A DNA stretch of 61,944 bases from a virus. Shown here piece after piece: positions 51,000 to 60,959 of the stretch. The first letter of the stretch is position 1. The number at the start of each line of letters is the position of its first letter. The notes beneath the pieces were generated by a model. That model saw only the letters and a list, made by a program, of their open reading frames with translations, made no database searches and was not told the origin of the DNA. The stretch is from the IMG/VR virus record IMGVR_UViG_3300032087_000824, positions 1-61,944 of that record; one strand, written 5' to 3'. Made by a program: the position numbers and the translations under genes.

Positions 51000-51978
51000 G
51001 CAAATTCTCCAAACTATCTTTAAAGTTATCACCTAATAAATCTAAAAAAGCAAAGTAAGGCTTTGTAACTTTTTTAACTTTATTAGATGCTTCCATTACT
51101 TTATCTGCACCTTTTTGTATTAATTCTTCAAATGCACTAGCATTTTCTGTTGTTATTGTAATTGTTGGTTCTGTAGGTACATCTTGTAACTTATAAGTAT
51201 TATCTTCAGCATCAGGGTCATATACATATCTAGGAATATCTAAACTTTCTAACACTCTTTCTTCTAATCTTTCTGCACTAAATGCTTCTACCTTGTTATG
51301 TATATCTAATTTATTTTTTGCTTCTTGATGATATACGCTATCTTCTCCTATAAGAGAACTAGTAGACCAATTGTTTATACCTTGTGAATTTTCAGGACCA
51401 ACAGTTAGCTGTGACAAAGCTATTGCAGCCATAGCATTATAGTAAGGGTTGTACATCATTTCTTTGATTTCAGTTCTAGTCTTACCTTTGAATGCAGGTA
51501 TATTAGAATTTACACCATCTTTACCTTGTGTACTATTTAGATAACTAAGATTGCTGTAATTTAAATTAATTTGCCAAAGACCGTGGTCATATGTTCCATT
51601 AGCATTTTTAGCACCTCTTACATTACGAGCATAACCATCAGTAGAATTATCTCCTGTTCTATGCTCAGCTAGAGCTAATGATATTAATGTAACCATACCA
51701 TTTTCATCATATGGGTCAGGGTTTACATCTGTATTTTTAAGAACAAATCCATTTGTTTTTAAATAATAAGCAGCACCATAAATAATATACATCAAATCTT
51801 CTGTGTCGTAATTATCGTGGTAAGAACTATGCACGCTATCTACCTTTAATGTAGTTGCCGAGGTTTGCAATGTTGGTAAGAACATTAGCGTAAGTGTCAT
51901 TATAAAGAGCAGAAGCCCTTTGACCCTGTAACATATCTCCATATCTATCCTGTATAAATTTATCAAATTCGTTACCAA
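50980..51978 (-). CDS. Lytic transglycosylase (SLT-like), virion-associated (module B)
   Basis: 332 aa from the ATG at 51978; other starts (51942, 51900, 51885) are possible. An SLT lysozyme-fold region: LALAEHRTG with a catalytic-type Glu near 105, then DHGLWQINL near 130 and NPYYNAMAAIALSQ near 185. These enzymes cut glycan strands without water. The N-terminus has a signal-like hydrophobic stretch (KGLLLFIMTLTLMFLPTL) that lies within the 143-nt overlap with the previous gene. At the same place module A has a GH24 muramidase, so the two enzymes look interchangeable. Confidence 0.75.
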   Translation of the reverse strand: MVTNLINLYRIDMEICYRVKGLLLFIMTLTLMFLPTLQTSATTLKVDSVHSSYHDNYDTEDLMYIIYGAAYYLKTNGFVLKNTDVNPDPYDENGMVTLISLALAEHRTGDNSTDGYARNVRGAKNANGTYDHGLWQINLNYSNLSYLNSTQGKDGVNSNIPAFKGKTRTEIKEMMYNPYYNAMAAIALSQLTVGPENSQGINNWSTSSLIGEDSVYHQEAKNKLDIHNKVEAFSAERLEERVLESLDIPRYVYDPDAEDNTYKLQDVPTEPTITITTENASAFEELIQKGADKVMEASNKVKKVTKPYFAFLDLLGDNFKDSLENLRGPQDY

Positions 51979-53608
51979 CTGCTGAAGCTAAAGCTTCACC
52001 TGATAGTGGTTGTTCTAATGTAACTTCAGGATTGTAATCAATTCCACTTCCAGCTAGTTGTGCTCTAGTTCTTTCTGCATCTAATGTTTTTTGTATATTA
52101 GCATTATTAATATCGTAATTCTTTTTCTGTAAGTCATACGAAGTTCTATTAATAAAACTAACATAAGCATCTATTTCATCTTGTGATGCAGGTCTACCTA
52201 ATCCTTTTTGTATAGCATTTTCTATTGTTCCTTTAGCATTATAGAAATTAGGTTTAATGTATGTAAATACACTATTGTAATTAACTCCATAGCTGTCAGA
52301 AGTTTCAAAGTTATCAGTACCAAATGCATAATCTTCTAGTGTATCTTTGTAAAACTCTTTAATAAATACTGTTAAGTTTTGTGGACTAGCACCAGGTAAT
52401 GACATTATGCTTAATAAATCTTCTCTTGTTACAGCTTCTCCATTAATATTAAATCTTGACATAGCACTTTCTATAGCTTGTACAGTTCCACCATCATTGT
52501 TATCAAGAACACCATAAACAAAACTAAATGGTTTTAGAAACCCTGCTTCTACTAATAAAAGCTGTACTTCCATAATTTCTTCAGCAGATGCATTGGCAAA
52601 TAATTGTCTACCTAATCCATACTCATACAGTGGTATTTCATCTGTATTAGAATATACAGGTCCTTTAAGGTCTACATCTCCTAATCCGTAGTAATTACTA
52701 GAACCTAAATTAAAAGCACTTACTTGTAAGAAAGGGTCATCAATTACTTCATTGAAAGGCATTTGTGCTGGACCCATCATACCAGGACCTAATTCACCAG
52801 CATCTTGTGCTGTAAGATATGCTTCTATATCTATGTCTAAATCTCTTAATCTTTTATCTATATTATCTAAATACTGTTGAGGAGTAATAATACCTTCTTC
52901 TAACTGTGCTCTTTGTCCTGTCATAAAAGCTTCGTCTGTTAATGTCAATACTGTATCTCTGTATCCATTTTCTTTAGCTTCTTTTTCTAGATAAGCTTTG
53001 TATGACAAGTCTGCTTCTGATGAATACTCAGCAAGTATTTCCATATTTGCATCATCTACAGTAATAACAATATCTCTAGGGTCTTTACCTGCAAGAATTG
53101 CATCAATAAAAGCATCGTGATGTTGTCCAGCTAGACTTGATATTTCGTCTAAACTAGAAGGGTCTACTGTGTTATATATTAAATCTAATCCTTCTCTTAC
53201 TTCAGGTTCTAAATCTTCGTATCTTCTACCTAAGGAATAAGAAATCATATTAGTCCATTTAACATAACTCATACCTTGTTCTCTTTGTCTATCAGGAGCA
53301 GGGTCATCTATCTGAGCTTGACCTACATCTGTAATTGCTTCTTGTGCAGGTTTTAATATAGATTTATATACTATATTATTCCAAACCATATTTGGTACCC
53401 AACCAAATACTTTCCAAAACTCTGCAAACTTATCATCGTTAAACTCAGCTTCTTCTACACCTGTTTGTAATTGTTCTTTGATATCTTTAGCTACATCAAG
53501 AATAGAAGTTCTAGCATCTTGATAAGGAACATTTTTTCTATTGTTTAATACATCTTCTAATAATTGTATTTCTTCTTCAGTAAGTTGTGGTTTTACTTCT
53601 TCACTCAT
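51836..53608 (-). CDS. Putative internal virion protein (module B)
   Basis: 590 aa; homologue of 6327-7718, with a longer N-terminus. Contains DPRDIVITVDDANME, SNYYGLGD and a VEAGFLKPFSFVYGVLDN block, the latter like a peptidoglycan-binding repeat. Starts with TAATG overlap with the giant gene. Inferred internal or ejection protein. Confidence 0.6.
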   Translation of the reverse strand: MSEEVKPQLTEEEIQLLEDVLNNRKNVPYQDARTSILDVAKDIKEQLQTGVEEAEFNDDKFAEFWKVFGWVPNMVWNNIVYKSILKPAQEAITDVGQAQIDDPAPDRQREQGMSYVKWTNMISYSLGRRYEDLEPEVREGLDLIYNTVDPSSLDEISSLAGQHHDAFIDAILAGKDPRDIVITVDDANMEILAEYSSEADLSYKAYLEKEAKENGYRDTVLTLTDEAFMTGQRAQLEEGIITPQQYLDNIDKRLRDLDIDIEAYLTAQDAGELGPGMMGPAQMPFNEVIDDPFLQVSAFNLGSSNYYGLGDVDLKGPVYSNTDEIPLYEYGLGRQLFANASAEEIMEVQLLLVEAGFLKPFSFVYGVLDNNDGGTVQAIESAMSRFNINGEAVTREDLLSIMSLPGASPQNLTVFIKEFYKDTLEDYAFGTDNFETSDSYGVNYNSVFTYIKPNFYNAKGTIENAIQKGLGRPASQDEIDAYVSFINRTSYDLQKKNYDINNANIQKTLDAERTRAQLAGSGIDYNPEVTLEQPLSGEALASAVGNEFDKFIQDRYGDMLQGQRASALYNDTYANVLTNIANLGNYIKGR

Positions 53609-56600
53609 TAGTTATATGCTCCAAAAGTAGTTTGTTCTTCAATCTCTCTACGGAATATATCATACCATATATAGTAGAAATCAGGGTGCTGCATCATTAA
53701 CTGTTTAGCTAACAAACTTAAATATTGTCTTTGTTGAGTAGCTTCTGCTCTATACAAAGTAGCATTAGCACCGTATTGATATTTTAGTCCTTGAAGTAGT
53801 TTTTCTCTAGCCATTATGTATTTCATTGCACCCTGAACAACATCTAATTCTCCTATAAGTTTTGTTTCACCATTAGGTAGTTTTACACTTGTACCTGCTT
53901 CTGTTGTTAGTAACGAATTAAAAGCTTTAATTTTAGCATCTGTATCTAAAGGAGTAGGTGTAGTAGAAGTAGTACCATAACCAGGGAATTGTTGTTGTAA
54001 ATTGAGTTTATACATATACAATGCTTCAAACTTTTTATCTATAGAAAATCCTTGATAGTATGGAGTGTCTAATATTAATCTTCTAAAGTTTTCATAAGCT
54101 AATGAACCTTGTGCTTGTCTTACACTTCTTTGAAATTCTTCAGGTGTTAAATCTATTCTCTTACCTTCTGTAAAAGCATCAGCCCAAGCTTGATAATCAA
54201 ACTCATCTAAAGGACTATCAGGAAACAAATAGTAAGATACATCAGGGTGTCTATCCATAAGGTCTTTATTTTGCTTATAAAAATATCCACCTTCAGTTGT
54301 ATAAGTAGTAGGTTGTATAGCTTTAGATTTAGAAGTAGTTAATGCTGTAGGGTCAAATCCAAACATCTTTATAAAGTCTGCTATTGCTGCAACTCTATCA
54401 CCACCTCTTTTAGCTAACATTTGATAATATGCATCTGCAAATAAAGTATCTGCAAAAAACTTATGCTCAGGGTCATTTTCTTTAGCTTTGAATGGGTCTA
54501 AGAATGCAGCACCTTCAGGTCCAACTTCATATTCATATTTAACTGTTGCACCTGTAGGCATAACAAATTGTATAAATGCTTGATACTTCAGCATTGAATT
54601 AGCTAATGTCTTAGCTCTTTCTAAACTTTCTTGTTCTGCTTCAGGAGTACTATCGTCATAGATACCAGTAGTAAACATAGCTCTTTGTATTTCTTTTACT
54701 CTATTAGCATAAGCTCTTTGTAATTCAGGACTACTTGTACTTCCATTAGCAGCACGTAGTTTATTAATCCAAGAAGGTAATGTAGCATCTACCCAATATG
54801 ATGGGTCAGTAACTTTATAAGCAGGTCTGCCATATGGAAATATAGCTTGGTCAATAGCAGCAGTAGAAGGTAATATAGCTGATGCAGGTAATTGAACTAT
54901 AGGACCAACACCAGGAATAATAGAACCAGCAACCATATTCAAACCGCTAGCATATCCTTCTATTCTTGCATTTATTTGTGGTGCTTCTAAATCATCTTTA
55001 CCTGTTACAGGATTAGTTACAGTAGCATCTTCAGTGTCAGGGTTAAGTGCTCTATCAAGTTTATTATTCAAACCAAAACCAGCTATGTTATACATTTCTT
55101 CACCTGTTCTAGGGTCAGTAGTAAAGAAACCTTCATCTTCATTTTCACCAAAGATACTTACATCTCTAGCACCTTCAACTGCACGCTGTACTTTTCTACC
55201 AAATAATGTTTTTTGGTTTTTAAGTAATCTAGTCCAAGTACCAGCTATCTCAATATATACTTCTGCGAATGGAAACATAAGTCTTAACATATCTGAAATG
55301 ACGTGCCTGTTATTTAAATCATATAGCAAACTCTTAGTTTCATTTAATGCATAAGCTTTTGCTAAATCATCTACACTTTCTAAATCATCAATTCCTATCA
55401 TTTTAGTAACATCTGCTTTACCCATATTTTCTAAACTATCAATATATTGTTTAGCTCTAGAACCAGGTGTAAGTCTATTATTTTTTCCTATACCCATAGT
55501 TTTTCTAGCTTGTTTAAGTATTACAGCTCTAGATGCATCATCCATATTTGCATACATACTTTCAATAAATCTCCAGTAATATTGTCTAAATGCAGTAGAC
55601 CTAGATAGTTCATTAGTTGATGCACCCATCAAAGTGCTAAAGAAAGTTTCAAGAACTCTATCGTATTCAGATATTTTATCTCTACCTAATTCAAATCTTG
55701 ATGCTTTAAATTTAATAAGACTTCCATCTAATACATCTGTTTTAAAATTTTTAAGCCAACTAGAATAAACTCTAAATTCACTTCTAGTCATATTTCTACT
55801 TAAATTAATTTCTGTATAATCATTTTTCTTTTTACTAAATATATTTACTACATTAGGTTTTTCAGTACCACCTCCTGCTATGTGTGCTAGTAATTCTTTA
55901 TCACCACTACTTTTAATTTCATATTTAATTGGATTTTTAATATCAGATACTGCAGGTAATACTCTTGCGTCATCTCTAGATGATATTAATTTAGGTGTAC
56001 CACCAGGTACAATTTCATATGCTTCATATGTACCACCAGTTTTAACGTGTAATCTAGCAACAATACTGTCTATATAACTATCAGCGTGTGCTCTGTTTTC
56101 TAGTATAAGTTTTTTAGATGCTCTACCCATATCATCTGCATTACCTACAAAAGCCATTCTCCATTCTTTTAATTCTCCATCCCAAAAACTTTGTTTTATA
56201 TCATCTAATGCAACTTTATACTTTTGACCATCTTGTACAGGGTCTATAGTTATAGCAGCTATTTTAGATGCTAATGGGTCATCTACTAGTTGTAGTAATT
56301 CTGAAGCCCAGTGTGTATTCCAACCTTTACCACCAACTCCTACTAATGTAAACCCTCTAGCTCTTTTTGGATTTATGCCAAATAAAACACCATTATGTGT
56401 ATTAGACATAGCTGATTGATGATAAAAACTATTTTCTAAACTTTCATCAAGTATATCTGTACCACCACGACCCCATTGTTCTGATAAATAATCACGAGAT
56501 TTTTCTCTAGTCTTTAGTAATAATTGTCTATTTCTTTGTGGTGACCTACCAAGTATCCAGGAAATAGATGATAATGGGTGTGCAAATACATTATCTAAAT

Positions 56601-59600
56601 CAGCTGCCCACATACGAACTTGTTCTTCACCTACAACTCTTGTTACCCAAGCAGGTCTAAGAAGTACAGATGGTTTCCATATTCTCTGCATATAACCATC
56701 ACCTATCATAGTAAGCATACCTTCTGATATATTTGCTACACTATCAGCATCTGCATCTACCTTTATACTTACTCTTGTTTTACCAACTAATCTTCTAATT
56801 TCTTCTACAAAAGTTCTATCAGTAGATAATTCTATTTTTGCTAAATCTGCAACAGGTCTTGCTAGTAATCTTTCATATTCATCAGTTGATATATTTCTAT
56901 GTCGTCCTGTAAGTCTTAAACCTAAATCTCTCATAGGTCTAAATATTCTTAAAAATAATCTAGCATCAGGCATAGGAATATAACCTTCGTCCCAATACTC
57001 AGATAGTAAGTGTGCTGTAGCTCTAGGTTCGTATGCAGTATCTACAGATTTACCTGCACTAGTATTCTTAAATTCTTCTAATACTTCATTAAGAATATCT
57101 TCAGGTTCAGCATCATTTAAATCTATTTTTCTTAATTGGTCAATGTTTTCTTCTATTACATTTAGTAATTTATTTACAGTAATAGCAGTACCTTTAGTTC
57201 TATAAAACATTAATCTATTAAATACATCATATAGTTCATCATTAGTAATTAACTTGTCACCAACTATGTTTACTTTTTTAGCTTTATTTTTAAATAAGAA
57301 GTCTTGGTACTTAACAATATCTTGTTTTCCTAATTTACCATCAGCTCCTATTTCAATGACTACATATGGCTTATAACCTTGGTAAACACCAGCATCTAAT
57401 TTTGAACCTCCTACAGGTTGTTCCCATTTACCATTGTCTAAATAGTTTTGTATTTTTTGTAAATTCTGTGATTTAGGTATTTTACTTTTACCATCTTGTC
57501 TTTTACGAAATATAATTGTTGCATCACTTTCATCAATGTTATATTTAACTGCTTGACCCATATTGTCACCTTTAGGATTAATAATTCCAAAATCTTGGTT
57601 CCAGTAATCAGGGTCATAAATATCTTTTGATGCAGACAAATCATCTACTTTACGATAGTTAGGTACTAGTTGATAAAGTTCTTCTCTGTCTTTTACAAAA
57701 AGCAATCTTAATTGTTCTTCATCTTTATAAAGTTTTGATAAAACAGGTTCATATTCATCAACATCTTTTAATGCTTTATCAGGAGTTTGTAATATTTGAT
57801 TTTCTAAATCTGCTTTAGCACTTGATATTTTTTGTAATGCTTTATCAGTTTCTTCTATTGAATTAATAAGAAACTCTGCTCTTTTTCTATCTTTACGAGA
57901 TAAAGTTTTTAAGTCATTACTTAAATCAACAGCTAATCCATCTTTAGCTTTGTTTAAAGATACTTGTGCATTGTATTCATCTACACCTCTAAAGTCAGAT
58001 AAATTTAAGTTTTTCATTCTTGGAGATAAACTATCGTATCTAGAACCTTCATTAATTAAATATTCAACACGAATAGCCTTACCGCTTTCTATTCTGTTTC
58101 TAAGACGAGATGCATACTCTATTTCTGTCCAACCTTCTGTTTGTAATATATCGTCTAACAATGGTCTATGTTCAGGACTTGTAAGTAAGTTACGAGGTAA
58201 TGTTTGTACTTTTGTAACTGTTACACCAACTACATCATCTTCAAAGTTTTTAAAATATATCTTTTCTCCAATTTTTGGTACTCCACCTTCTTTTACCCAA
58301 CCACCTTGATGTCTTGTAGTAGAAGTTCTTTTACCTGATAAAACTCTTGCAAATGTAGAACCTTCTTGACCTAAGTCAATTGTTTCTTCAGGTTTCATTT
58401 TGTAACCCATACTGTATATTCTTGAACCACTAGTTCTTAATTCTTCTGATAAAAAGTCTTGGTCTATTTTTGCATCTACAGCAGTATGACCATAAGGAAC
58501 TCTACCACTTGTTCTTATTCCTATTTCATCTGCTATCTCTAATGCTTCTCTTTCGGCACCTGGATAGTAAGAACTAGTAACTTCATCTACTAAAGTTTTA
58601 GTAACTTGTTCTTTAGGACTATCTGCTATATCTCTAAGTTGATTTACTAAGTCTTGTACTTCATCATCAACAACATTGCTATCTTTTTTATATTTAGCTA
58701 TAACTCTAGATATTATGTTATAAGCATCAGCTTCATCTAATTCTTCACCAAAGTATTTACGCATATTTGTATTAATACTGTCAAATTTAGAACCAGGGAA
58801 CCATTCACTTTGACCTAATTCATTAATAAAATATTTATGTGTTTCATCTACACTAGCCATCCATCTTTTAATTCCTTTAACTAATTGGTCAGGTAAGTCT
58901 ATTCTATTAAACTTTTCTCCAATGTGTGTTAGTACATCATTCCAAATATCTAAGATGTCTCCCATATTTTGCATAGATTGTGCTTTACTTGGATTAAGAA
59001 CTCTACTTTCTGCTAAGTCTGCTAATTTATCTAATGCAGGTTCAGCTATATCATCATCTACTTTTGCCCAACGCATCCAATCTTTTAAATCAAAGAAAGA
59101 TGCATTCAAATCTTTAACATTTAATTTAGGAACAGGAAAGCTTTGAAACATTCTACCAACTGCTGTTTCTGCTTGTGATTTTCTAATAGCACCAGCAAAT
59201 CCAACTGCTTGTCCATAATCACCACCAATAAGCTGTCCTAATCCTCTAGATACATTACCTCTTAGTAATAGTGATGTAGGGTCTAATCTTTGTGTAACTT
59301 CTAATCCTTCTATAGCAGGTATTAATGCGTCATACACATCTTGTCTAGTTTGTGCATTTTTTAATTTTTTATGTAATACTGCATCTCCTTGACCTTTCAT
59401 TAATCTACTTACAGTATCAAAATTATCAGCTTTAATTAATTGGTCTACGATAAATTGACCACCTTTAGAATTAGCTAAATAATCTGTAGCACTTGGTATA
59501 TGTACTGTTTTTCTTACAGCCTTGTCAATAATACCTGCACCTTTTAATGCATCTGCTTGACTTAAACTTCTAACAGCTTTACCTGATTTAGCTAAATAGC

Positions 59601-60459
59601 TACCTACTAATATTGATGGGTCAGCTAATAATGTAAAAGCACCATCAATTACACCTGATACTATGTTGTATGATTTAGTTCCAGGTTCAATAATATTACT
59701 TACTAAACCTGCAGCAGGTGTTAATTTAGTTGTACCAAATCTATTTTGTATTGTTAAACCTTCATCACGCATTCTTTCAGTATTTGTAATATCTTCTCCG
59801 TAATAAGTTTGTACAATTTTTTTAACTTCTTCAGGGTCTGCACCTCTACCAACTAATTCTTTATATACATCTGTATCTTCTGCAAGTGTAGAGTTTGCAA
59901 AGTAGCCTTCACCTAAATTTACTTTTTCACCTTTAATTGCAGCACTAATAGCTTCTCTACCTACTGAAGGACCAAGTTCTTGTCTAATATCTTGTAGTTC
60001 ATTTCTTGCATCACGACTTGTAAGCAGTTGTAAAGTAGCACCTGCTAAACCTACGCCATCATTCCACTTTTTATCATTTAAGAATTTTTGATATGCAAGT
60101 GTTGGTTTCTTAACAATTTCATCTTGTAAACTATCAAATGCAGTAAAAGCAGTTCTAATAACTCCTCTACCAACAGATTTAGTTCTATCCCACCAAGTCT
60201 TTTCAACATCTAACCATCTTTCTATAATGGTAGATAATTCAGGACTATCAGCAGTTAAATCCATTAATGCAGAACCTACTAGAACATCTTTAGGTAAATA
60301 AAAATGTTGGTCTATTAAGTCTTTTAAATTATTTGATTTATCAGGTACAGAAGATATAGCATTTCTAATTAATTTAGATTGCTCTAATCTTTCTTCTTGT
60401 TTTTGGTTTTCATACTCATCTGTGACAGGAGATGTCCACCACCATCTTATTTCAGCCAT
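53608..60459 (-). CDS. Giant multidomain virion protein, 2283 aa (module B)
   Basis: Homologue of the 2698-aa protein of module A across N- and C-terminal parts (NLGEGYFANSTLAEDT, FRQYYWRFIE, MVAGSIIPG). In the middle an ASCH-like segment (~690-800, GKRTSTTR), a weak SLOG first half before it (~633-656, without SGGQ), and a SLOG second half (~967-1060, YNIDESDATIIF). The DUF7831-like segment of A is missing, replaced by a short spacer. Starts at 60459 after GGAGATTT. Expected role: internal protein delivered with DNA. Confidence 0.75.
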   Translation of the reverse strand: MAEIRWWWTSPVTDEYENQKQEERLEQSKLIRNAISSVPDKSNNLKDLIDQHFYLPKDVLVGSALMDLTADSPELSTIIERWLDVEKTWWDRTKSVGRGVIRTAFTAFDSLQDEIVKKPTLAYQKFLNDKKWNDGVGLAGATLQLLTSRDARNELQDIRQELGPSVGREAISAAIKGEKVNLGEGYFANSTLAEDTDVYKELVGRGADPEEVKKIVQTYYGEDITNTERMRDEGLTIQNRFGTTKLTPAAGLVSNIIEPGTKSYNIVSGVIDGAFTLLADPSILVGSYLAKSGKAVRSLSQADALKGAGIIDKAVRKTVHIPSATDYLANSKGGQFIVDQLIKADNFDTVSRLMKGQGDAVLHKKLKNAQTRQDVYDALIPAIEGLEVTQRLDPTSLLLRGNVSRGLGQLIGGDYGQAVGFAGAIRKSQAETAVGRMFQSFPVPKLNVKDLNASFFDLKDWMRWAKVDDDIAEPALDKLADLAESRVLNPSKAQSMQNMGDILDIWNDVLTHIGEKFNRIDLPDQLVKGIKRWMASVDETHKYFINELGQSEWFPGSKFDSINTNMRKYFGEELDEADAYNIISRVIAKYKKDSNVVDDEVQDLVNQLRDIADSPKEQVTKTLVDEVTSSYYPGAEREALEIADEIGIRTSGRVPYGHTAVDAKIDQDFLSEELRTSGSRIYSMGYKMKPEETIDLGQEGSTFARVLSGKRTSTTRHQGGWVKEGGVPKIGEKIYFKNFEDDVVGVTVTKVQTLPRNLLTSPEHRPLLDDILQTEGWTEIEYASRLRNRIESGKAIRVEYLINEGSRYDSLSPRMKNLNLSDFRGVDEYNAQVSLNKAKDGLAVDLSNDLKTLSRKDRKRAEFLINSIEETDKALQKISSAKADLENQILQTPDKALKDVDEYEPVLSKLYKDEEQLRLLFVKDREELYQLVPNYRKVDDLSASKDIYDPDYWNQDFGIINPKGDNMGQAVKYNIDESDATIIFRKRQDGKSKIPKSQNLQKIQNYLDNGKWEQPVGGSKLDAGVYQGYKPYVVIEIGADGKLGKQDIVKYQDFLFKNKAKKVNIVGDKLITNDELYDVFNRLMFYRTKGTAITVNKLLNVIEENIDQLRKIDLNDAEPEDILNEVLEEFKNTSAGKSVDTAYEPRATAHLLSEYWDEGYIPMPDARLFLRIFRPMRDLGLRLTGRHRNISTDEYERLLARPVADLAKIELSTDRTFVEEIRRLVGKTRVSIKVDADADSVANISEGMLTMIGDGYMQRIWKPSVLLRPAWVTRVVGEEQVRMWAADLDNVFAHPLSSISWILGRSPQRNRQLLLKTREKSRDYLSEQWGRGGTDILDESLENSFYHQSAMSNTHNGVLFGINPKRARGFTLVGVGGKGWNTHWASELLQLVDDPLASKIAAITIDPVQDGQKYKVALDDIKQSFWDGELKEWRMAFVGNADDMGRASKKLILENRAHADSYIDSIVARLHVKTGGTYEAYEIVPGGTPKLISSRDDARVLPAVSDIKNPIKYEIKSSGDKELLAHIAGGGTEKPNVVNIFSKKKNDYTEINLSRNMTRSEFRVYSSWLKNFKTDVLDGSLIKFKASRFELGRDKISEYDRVLETFFSTLMGASTNELSRSTAFRQYYWRFIESMYANMDDASRAVILKQARKTMGIGKNNRLTPGSRAKQYIDSLENMGKADVTKMIGIDDLESVDDLAKAYALNETKSLLYDLNNRHVISDMLRLMFPFAEVYIEIAGTWTRLLKNQKTLFGRKVQRAVEGARDVSIFGENEDEGFFTTDPRTGEEMYNIAGFGLNNKLDRALNPDTEDATVTNPVTGKDDLEAPQINARIEGYASGLNMVAGSIIPGVGPIVQLPASAILPSTAAIDQAIFPYGRPAYKVTDPSYWVDATLPSWINKLRAANGSTSSPELQRAYANRVKEIQRAMFTTGIYDDSTPEAEQESLERAKTLANSMLKYQAFIQFVMPTGATVKYEYEVGPEGAAFLDPFKAKENDPEHKFFADTLFADAYYQMLAKRGGDRVAAIADFIKMFGFDPTALTTSKSKAIQPTTYTTEGGYFYKQNKDLMDRHPDVSYYLFPDSPLDEFDYQAWADAFTEGKRIDLTPEEFQRSVRQAQGSLAYENFRRLILDTPYYQGFSIDKKFEALYMYKLNLQQQFPGYGTTSTTPTPLDTDAKIKAFNSLLTTEAGTSVKLPNGETKLIGELDVVQGAMKYIMAREKLLQGLKYQYGANATLYRAEATQQRQYLSLLAKQLMMQHPDFYYIWYDIFRREIEEQTTFGAYN

Positions 60460-60466
60460 AAATCTC

Positions 60467-60793
60467 CTACATCTGTTTTAATAACGCTGCTATTTCTTTA
60501 CTTGGTAATACCCTATACATTTCTTGCAAAATCATATCTACATCAGGTGTCTGTTCAAATCTACCTTGATTTAATCCAGCTAATGGGTCAGCCAAAGCAT
60601 CAGGGTTTGGTGCTGTAGCATCTCCTACAATATTATTTATATTTTGTCTAGGCACTGGCATTGCAGAAGGTGCAGGAACTTGTGGTTCTTCTGCTACTTC
60701 TACAGGTGCAGCGTCTTGTAAAGTTTCTAACTCTTTAGCTTGACCTTTATATTCTTCTGCTTTGTAATCTGCTTTATTTCTTTTTCTACTCAT
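60467..60793 (-). CDS. Small virion-module protein (module B)
   Basis: 108 aa; counterpart of 15815-16141. Basic start (SRKRNKADYK), a proline/alanine-rich linker, and C-terminal QEMYRVLPSKEIAALL. The start is one base after the preceding stop. No family recognised. Confidence 0.65.
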   Translation of the reverse strand: MSRKRNKADYKAEEYKGQAKELETLQDAAPVEVAEEPQVPAPSAMPVPRQNINNIVGDATAPNPDALADPLAGLNQGRFEQTPDVDMILQEMYRVLPSKEIAALLKQM

Positions 60794-60794
60794 A

Positions 60795-60959
60795 TTAAAA
60801 ATCAGGTGTAAATGTTATGTCTATTCTTCCAATACCAGGTGCATAAAACACTGTGTATGTTTCTTCTTGTCCAGTTAGTTCATACATTTCAGGTTTAAAC
60901 ATTGGTTGTTCAGGAAAGTTTCTAGCTATTATTCTTGCAAATTCTTCAGCGTGTTCCAT
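60795..60959 (-). CDS. Small conserved protein downstream of portal (module B)
   Basis: 54 aa, starting with MEHAEEFARIIARN. TAATG overlap with the portal stop. Matches the module A protein at 16134-16352 at both ends, though shorter in the middle; B uses ATG where A uses GTG. The ribosome site is again supplied by portal's last glycine codons (GGAGG). Confidence 0.65.
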   Translation of the reverse strand: MEHAEEFARIIARNFPEQPMFKPEMYELTGQEETYTVFYAPGIGRIDITFTPDF

